From NCBI GenBank assembly GCA_023267315.1, contig JAHFNN010000024.1:1-5400 (forward strand): a stretch of DNA of 5,400 nucleotides. The letters are read 5' to 3'. Source of the stretch: Candidatus Nomurabacteria bacterium. Its GTDB lineage: Bacteria > Patescibacteriota > Minisyncoccia > Phycocordibacterales > UBA9973. Positions 1 to 4,700 of this stretch are shown piece by piece. Made by a program: the position numbers and the translations under genes. How positions within the stretch are numbered: position 1 is the first letter of the stretch; each line of letters starts with the position of its first letter. The notes under the pieces were generated by a model that saw nothing but the letters and a program-made list of their open reading frames with translations, was not told where the DNA came from and ran no database searches.

Positions 1-729
1 CCTTCACTCATTACGATTGATCTTATTGAAGCATCATCGCGACTCGCGAAAGCATTACCTGAATCTGCATCAGTAAAAATATTGAAACGTATTCGAAGCT
101 TGGGAGCAAATGTATTCTTGAATCGAACTGTTGTGAAGGAAGAGATTGAGGAAGTGTATTTGAAAGATATGGCGATGCAATCAAAGACGGTTATTTGGGC
201 AGCGGGTACGAGACTCAATCCACTCTATAAAGAAATAAAAGGCTTAGAATTTGCACCTAATGGCCGGGTTGTTGTGGATGGATTTCTTTCTCCAGCAGGA
301 TTTCCTGGAGTGTATGTGGTGGGAGACGGGGCAGCGACTCCGTATTCAGGACTCGCGCAGACTGCGATATTAGATGGTGCGTATGTCAGTGGTCTCATTA
401 CTCGAAAAGTGCAAGGCAAGCCTCCGGTACCATATATGCCACGCAAAAATGCATTTTCAATACCAATTGGTCGTAATTGGGGTCTCTTTGTGTGGGGACC
501 GTTTGAGATGTCTGGAGTAGTCGCATCATGGCTTCGATATGTAATCGATATTAAGTATTTTTTACAACTTCTCTCAATCAAAGATGTGATTGGTTTATAC
601 AAAGAAGGGAAGAAGTATGCAAAAATGCCTGATACATGCGAAACTCCAACACAAATAGAATCAACAGAAACGAAAAAAGAGGAAAATAGTAACTCTCCAG
701 TGGAGGCACCAGAACATAAAAATCTGTAG
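1..729 (+). CDS. Type II NADH dehydrogenase-like FAD/NAD(P)-dependent oxidoreductase, 5' truncated by window edge
   Basis: The frame is open from base 1 to a TAG stop at 727-729, giving 242 visible codons. The N-terminal part, roughly 150-180 residues judged from the usual 400-430 of the family, lies outside the window. The fragment begins at the second strand of the NAD-binding Rossmann fold (ITIDLIEASSRLAKALPE), so the FAD GxGxxG and NAD GGGxxGxE glycine loops are missing from view. Visible family motifs are TVIWAAGTRLNPL (the strand returning to the FAD domain) and FPGVYVVGDGA, whose Asp contacts FAD, followed by a LAQTAILDGAYVSGLI helix. The C-terminus has a Trp/Phe/Tyr-rich stretch (GLFVWGPFEMSG, then ASWLRYVIDIKYFLQLL), like the amphipathic membrane-binding region of NDH-2, and a hydrophilic Glu/Thr/Lys tail. 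NDH-2 enzymes oxidise NADH and reduce quinone at the membrane face without pumping protons. The quinone role is inferred; another related disulfide-oxidoreductase-fold enzyme is possible. The ATG at 82 is internal. Confidence 0.82.
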   Translation, partial: PSLITIDLIEASSRLAKALPESASVKILKRIRSLGANVFLNRTVVKEEIEEVYLKDMAMQSKTVIWAAGTRLNPLYKEIKGLEFAPNGRVVVDGFLSPAGFPGVYVVGDGAATPYSGLAQTAILDGAYVSGLITRKVQGKPPVPYMPRKNAFSIPIGRNWGLFVWGPFEMSGVVASWLRYVIDIKYFLQLLSIKDVIGLYKEGKKYAKMPDTCETPTQIESTETKKEENSNSPVEAPEHKNL

Positions 730-734
730 ATAAG

Positions 735-1310
735 TCACCCTATCTTCTGTAGGATCTGAGGTATCTTTTTAAAATCTTTTTTTAATGTATCGCGCATACC
801 TCCATTATATAAAGCTGCAGCTGGGTGATACAGTGGTAAAAAATGTTGACGACCGAGACCTGGCCAGGTTCGGATGAGTAGTTTTCCATGAACTGCAGAA
901 ATTTTTTCGAGTGGGAAAAAATGATTCATTGAATGGCGTCCTAAAAAAATAATAAGTTTTGGTTTGATAAGCGCGAGCTCTTCCATGAGCCATTCTTTGC
1001 ATGCAGAAATTTCGTCAGGAAACGGATCACGGTTATTGGGTGGGCGATATTTCACGATATTTGTAATATAAATATCTTCTCGTTTCATCCCTATACTTTC
1101 CAACATTTCGGCAAGGAATTTACCTGCAGCCCCAATAAAAGGGCGTCCTTCAAGATCCTCACTTTTTCCTGGAGCTTCGCCAATAAAAAAAATAGGTGAA
1201 TAGGCGCTACCATCACCAGGGACCCCCTGGGTAGCTGTTTTTCGAAGCTCGCAGATGCATTCACGGAGCCATTTTTCATGCAGTTTTTTTAGCGCTTCGT
1301 TTTTATCCAT
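735..1310 (-). CDS. udg: Family 4 (UDGa-type) uracil-DNA glycosylase with degenerate iron-sulfur ligands
   Basis: A 191-residue protein that should remove uracil from DNA after cytosine deamination or dUMP incorporation, starting base excision repair. Visible family 4 motifs, numbered from the chosen start, are GEAPG at 44-48 (the catalytic-loop motif), GRPFIGAAG at 55-63 (Phe58 expected to stack on uracil), TNIVKYRPPNNRDP at 83-96 (Asn84 the uracil-recognition Asn), KPKLIIFLG at 116-124 and the HPAAAL loop at 162-167. Family members usually bind a [4Fe-4S] cluster through CxxC near the N-terminus, the Cys of a KCRPP motif and a Cys about 15 residues later. Here Cys20 and Cys104 remain, but the other two positions are Glu17 (with Cys18 beside it) and Tyr88. 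I start at the ATG at 1310. The frame extends to a TTG at 1379, but that adds a hydrophobic stretch encoded by promoter DNA. No Shine-Dalgarno precedes the ATG. The gene converges on the flavoprotein gene with a 5-bp gap. Confidence 0.93.
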   Translation of the reverse strand: MDKNEALKKLHEKWLRECICELRKTATQGVPGDGSAYSPIFFIGEAPGKSEDLEGRPFIGAAGKFLAEMLESIGMKREDIYITNIVKYRPPNNRDPFPDEISACKEWLMEELALIKPKLIIFLGRHSMNHFFPLEKISAVHGKLLIRTWPGLGRQHFLPLYHPAAALYNGGMRDTLKKDFKKIPQILQKIG

Positions 1311-1316
1311 GTACGC

Positions 1317-1346
1317 ATTATACAGAATAAAGATGATAAAAAACAA
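1317..1346 (-). promoter_or_regulatory. Putative promoter of the uracil-DNA glycosylase gene (leaderless arrangement)
   Basis: On the minus strand a perfect TATAAT (1322-1317) is preceded, across an 18-bp spacer, by TTGTTT (1346-1341). The -10 box ends 6 bp before the ATG at 1310, so a start site at the usual distance would fall on or beside the start codon and give a leaderless mRNA. No ribosome binding site lies in those bases, which agrees. The -35 match is only TTG plus A/T-rich bases. Confidence 0.55.
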
Positions 1347-1349
1347 AAA

Positions 1350-1376
1350 TATACAATGTGCGCTATTGTATAGCGC
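1350..1376. promoter_or_regulatory. Two overlapping perfect inverted repeats between divergent promoters (possible operator)
   Basis: Repeat one is tatacaat (1350-1357), a 7-bp spacer, and attgtata (1365-1372). Repeat two is gcgcta (1360-1365), ttgta, and tagcgc (1371-1376). Both are perfect, and they share bases, so the two cruciforms or hairpins exclude each other. They lie between the putative -35 elements of the two divergent genes, outside both expected transcripts, which favours a protein-binding DNA site over an RNA structure. The regulator is unknown. Confidence 0.45.
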
Positions 1377-1381
1377 CAAAG

Positions 1382-1410
1382 TTGCTCTAGGCTGAAATTC
1401 GGGTTACAAT
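1382..1410 (+). promoter_or_regulatory. Putative promoter of the 73-residue protein gene (leaderless arrangement)
   Basis: TTGCTC (1382-1387) and TACAAT (1405-1410) are separated by 17 bp. The -10 box ends 7 bp before the ATG at 1418, placing the expected transcription start at or next to the initiation codon. The only purine-rich match (AGG at 1414-1416) is one base from the ATG, too close to serve as a Shine-Dalgarno. Confidence 0.5.
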
Positions 1411-1417
1411 AGCAGGC

Positions 1418-1639
1418 ATGTTTAAAGATTTTTTATTAAAACAAATGTTGAAGCGACAGCTTAAAGGAGTTCCACAAGAGGAACAGGATCGGATTATTAC
1501 GATGATTACAAAAAACCCGGAACTGTTTCAAAAAATTGCACTCGAAGCACAAGAACACATGAAAGGTGGTATGGATCAGATGGCTGCCATGCAAAAAGTG
1601 ATGTTGAAGTATCAAGACGATCTTAAAAAAATAATGTAA
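1418..1639 (+). CDS. Small Met-rich helical protein of unknown function
   Basis: A 73-residue protein with no signal peptide, no cysteine and no long hydrophobic segment, so probably cytoplasmic. It looks almost wholly alpha-helical: a basic N-terminal helix (FKDFLLKQMLKRQLKGV), a helix starting at PQEEQDRI, a NPELF helix cap at 33-37, then a long helix to the C-terminus. It has nine Met, about 12%, clustered at 48-62 (MKGGMDQMAAMQKVM), which could give a flexible hydrophobic face for protein binding. From memory, short proteins with the same plan (KGVP.EEQ, then KNPELFQKIA, then a DQMAA segment) recur in Parcubacteria genomes, so this is probably a real conserved family. I know of no established function and assign none. 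The start is fixed by the ATG just downstream of a -10-like box. Its own promoter and a strong terminator suggest a single-gene transcript. Confidence 0.85.
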   Translation: MFKDFLLKQMLKRQLKGVPQEEQDRIITMITKNPELFQKIALEAQEHMKGGMDQMAAMQKVMLKYQDDLKKIM

Positions 1640-1683
1640 CAAAAATCCTCCAACAAATTGATTGGAGGATTTTTGTTGGTTTT
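1638..1683 (+). terminator. Intrinsic terminator of the 73-residue protein gene
   Basis: Bases 1638-1653 pair perfectly with 1662-1677 around an 8-base loop, a 16-bp stem that takes in the last two bases of the TAA stop. The core is tcctccaa/ttggagga; the outer stem is A5 against T5, followed by gttggtttt. The A/T symmetry means it could also stop transcription arriving from the right. Confidence 0.88.
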
Positions 1684-1715
1684 CCACATTTTTCGTAGTT
1701 TATTTAAGAAAGTAT

Positions 1716-1734
1716 TGATAAAATAAGGGTACTA
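1716..1734 (+). promoter_or_regulatory. Putative extended -10 element and weak Shine-Dalgarno before the giant surface protein gene
   Basis: TGA-TAAAAT (1716-1724) fits an extended -10 (TGn plus TAAAAT) with no convincing -35 upstream. It ends 10 bp before the ATG at 1735, predicting a leader of only a few bases. An AAGGG (1725-1729) lies 5 bp before the ATG and could instead be a ribosome binding site, but then the promoter must lie further upstream. The sequence does not decide between these readings. Confidence 0.35.
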
Positions 1735-4700
1735 ATGAAAACAAGAACTTTTTCCATTTATGCGATAGTGCTACTTGGAGTTATAGTTCCTTTTTTTACT
1801 CACGCGACATGGAGTGGCTCCCCATATTCTCAGGGAGAAACGCTCAATCCAGAATGTGCACCAACAGACGAACACTGCACGGTCTCTATTCCAGAGCCGG
1901 GCAATTTATTTTCTCAGGATGGAATTACATACATAGGTACTCTCGCGAGCACTATTGATGCACCAAATTCATTAGATGTTTCGATTGTTAATGATGAAAA
2001 TGGTGGATTTTTACCCCCAGGACAAGGTCAGTTTATGGATGGTGGAATCAACTACACACATAGCTATCGTATTTATTCATATAAAAATATAAATAATACA
2101 AGAGTCTATTCTGAAAATTTTAAGACAAATTTTATAACTGCAGAGCAAGGACAACAAACATCTAACTATAATATTTCTTTAGAGTGGAGTGCTGTTGATG
2201 GTGTTGATGGGTATAGAATTTTTCGTAACGAAGGATCTACCAATAATGAATTTAATGATGGAACCGCCTTTTCATCATACCAAGATACTCAGTCAACCTC
2301 TCTGACTGATGATAATGGTGATGCCTGGCAGGTAGGCTCACCTACAGTACGTCCTAAAGGAATTCCTGTTGCAATTGATGAAGCAACTAATGCGGTTGCT
2401 ATTGGGACTGCTCCTGATAGTAAATATGCGCTTTCTGTCGGTGGGGACACTCTCACCAAAGGAGGAATATTTTTTGGAAATCCTTCAGATAATACTGGCG
2501 GTATTCATTACGGTTCTTCAGGACTTTATGGACAGGCACAACATTGGAGTCCGAATCCTAGTAATCATGATAGTGGTATTTGGATAGAGGGAACTTCTAA
2601 TAATGAAGGAGGAGGGTTTTATGCTGATGGAGATATGTCAGCAATATGGAGTGCTGGTGATGTCGATGCTTTACGTGTGTACGATGAAGATAATTTACCA
2701 ACAAATAAGGCATCATTTGTTGTGGGTAATGGAAATAATGGAGGCGCGATTCGTAATGATACGGGAGTACTCACTGTGAACGATAGTTTGAACGTCCTAG
2801 GGGATACTACGATTCATCAAAAAGATTCAAATAATGCAAACCAGATAGAAAATGGTAATTTCGATAATGGGACAACTGGTTGGACTCTTGGAAATGGGTG
2901 GTCACAGGACAGTAATAGTGTTGTTTTTAATTCCTCTACTCAGATAGGGTCATTTTATAATTGGAATATAGTGTATGTTTCTGGTGGAAGTGATTATCAT
3001 GTGAATGATCAACTTTCGGTTAATGGTGGTAATCATAATGCAGTAGTAACCGTTCAATCAATACGAGGTCCGGTTTCATCTGCAACACAATTGACTCCAG
3101 GCTCAGGATATCAGGTTGGAGATGTTGTTTCTCTTTCTGGTGGTGATCAGCAGGCAGAAGAACTCGCAACAGTAAGAATTGATTCTGTTGATGGAGATGG
3201 TGGCGCGACTTCCTTCTCTGTGATTAATCCAGGTGCTCGATATTATAGTGCTGGTACATATTGGTTGAATGGAGGATCAGGATCTGGTGGTTATGCTCAT
3301 ACTGTTGTAGATACGGGTGCTGTTGATTATGTCACTGCAAGCAATTCAGGAAGTGGGTATACTGTTGGTCAAACATACGATGTGACTGGGGGTTCAGGAT
3401 CTGGTGCGCAGTTTTCGATAAACACATCTGGAAACAATACGAGCGTGTATCAGAGTGGATATTTGAGCATGGGAATGACCTACACAGTTTCTCTTAATAT
3501 TGGTGGTGCAAATGGGTCAGTAGATGTGTGTCTCGGTGATGTGAATTGTGAGACGTATGAAGCGGGTGCTGGTTTTGTTTCTTTTGATAAAAAATATACA
3601 AATGAAGAAGGAGGTTTAATTATATCAATAAATCCAACATCAGATTTTGATGGCTCTATTAGTGAGGTTTCTGTGGTACCGCAACAAGGTTTAACATTTG
3701 TAAATTCTGCGGGTACGAGTTCGTTTACTCTCGGGATGGATATTGAGCCAGGTAATAATGAGCCACCGCAAGGATTTCTCATAAAAAGAATTGATTCACA
3801 GGGTAATTCTCATTCTGCCTCTTTGTACTTATCTGATGATAATAATGCTCGCTACGAATACGTACTTCCATCACTCATGGGAGTTGAAGATGGAAATGAT
3901 ACTTTTTGCATGAAAAAACTCGCAAATTGTTCAAGTGAAAACACTGGTGGTATGCAGTCACTCTCTACGGTTGAACGCGATGCATTACCTTCTCCAATCA
4001 ACAATCAAACTATATTTAATACTGACACAAAAACTATCCAATATTATTCAGATACAACGGATCCATATTCTGAAACAACAGCAGAAGGAGGACAAGCCCA
4101 ACATGCTCGGTATTTTATGGGGCAAACAATTACTCCAGCGCATAGTGGTAAATTGAATTCAATTGGTGGTCTATTTGCAGCACGTGATGATGGTGATGGG
4201 CAGGCTCAACTTATTGCGAGAGTATACGATGCTCCAATGGGAAATCTCCTTGCGACTTCAAGTAATACGGTGACAGATTCAGATACGACAGATTTTACTT
4301 TTGTTGATGGTACGTGGACGTTTTCTGGAGCTGATCTCAATTTGGTTGCTGGACATCAATACTATGTTGAATTCAATGATGTTGATTCAAATCCAAATAC
4401 ATTCTTCTTTAATGAGACCTACTCAGATGTGGATCCGTATGCTGGCGGTAAATTTTATAATGGTGATTCTCATGCAAATGTTACCTCATTGGATGGTCAG
4501 ACTTTGTTTGATATGAATTTAACATTTACATATGGAGATAGTGTCGCGGGCTCATGGGTGGATGTTGGAAGTGGTATTTCTCCATGGAATTCAAATCAAC
4601 AAGGGATAGATTACTCTTCTGGAAAAGTTGGTATTGGTACTACAATTCCAGCTGCTGGTCTAGATGTTGTTGGTGGCGGGGTTGGTACTGGATTTTCTCA

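Noticed and set aside
82..84. Not used: an internal codon near 82 as start of the flavoprotein
   Set aside because: The frame is open to base 1 and the residues before it already match the family's NAD-binding strand, so the gene begins upstream of the window.
225..602. 125-codon minus-strand frame within the flavoprotein gene
   Set aside because: It is antisense to clearly conserved motifs and has no family resemblance.
725..750. Possible bidirectional terminator between the convergent genes (agata/tatct around 8 bases)
   Set aside because: The stem is only 5 bp, A/T-rich, with no adjoining T-run in the plus direction and only a displaced one in the minus direction.
1311..1379. N-terminal extension of the uracil-DNA glycosylase to a TTG at 1379, adding 23 residues with a hydrophobic stretch (a possible signal anchor)
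   Set aside because: It needs a TTG start with no ribosome binding site and covers the TATAAT box and both inverted repeats. A membrane segment makes no sense on a DNA repair enzyme, and the ATG at 1310 gives the normal family length.
3480..3782. 100-codon reading frame on the minus strand inside the giant gene
   Set aside because: It lies wholly within the coding frame of the surface protein, has Pro/Ser-rich composition with no recognisable motif, and is best read as a shadow frame. The other minus and out-of-frame stretches within 1735-5400 are the same.
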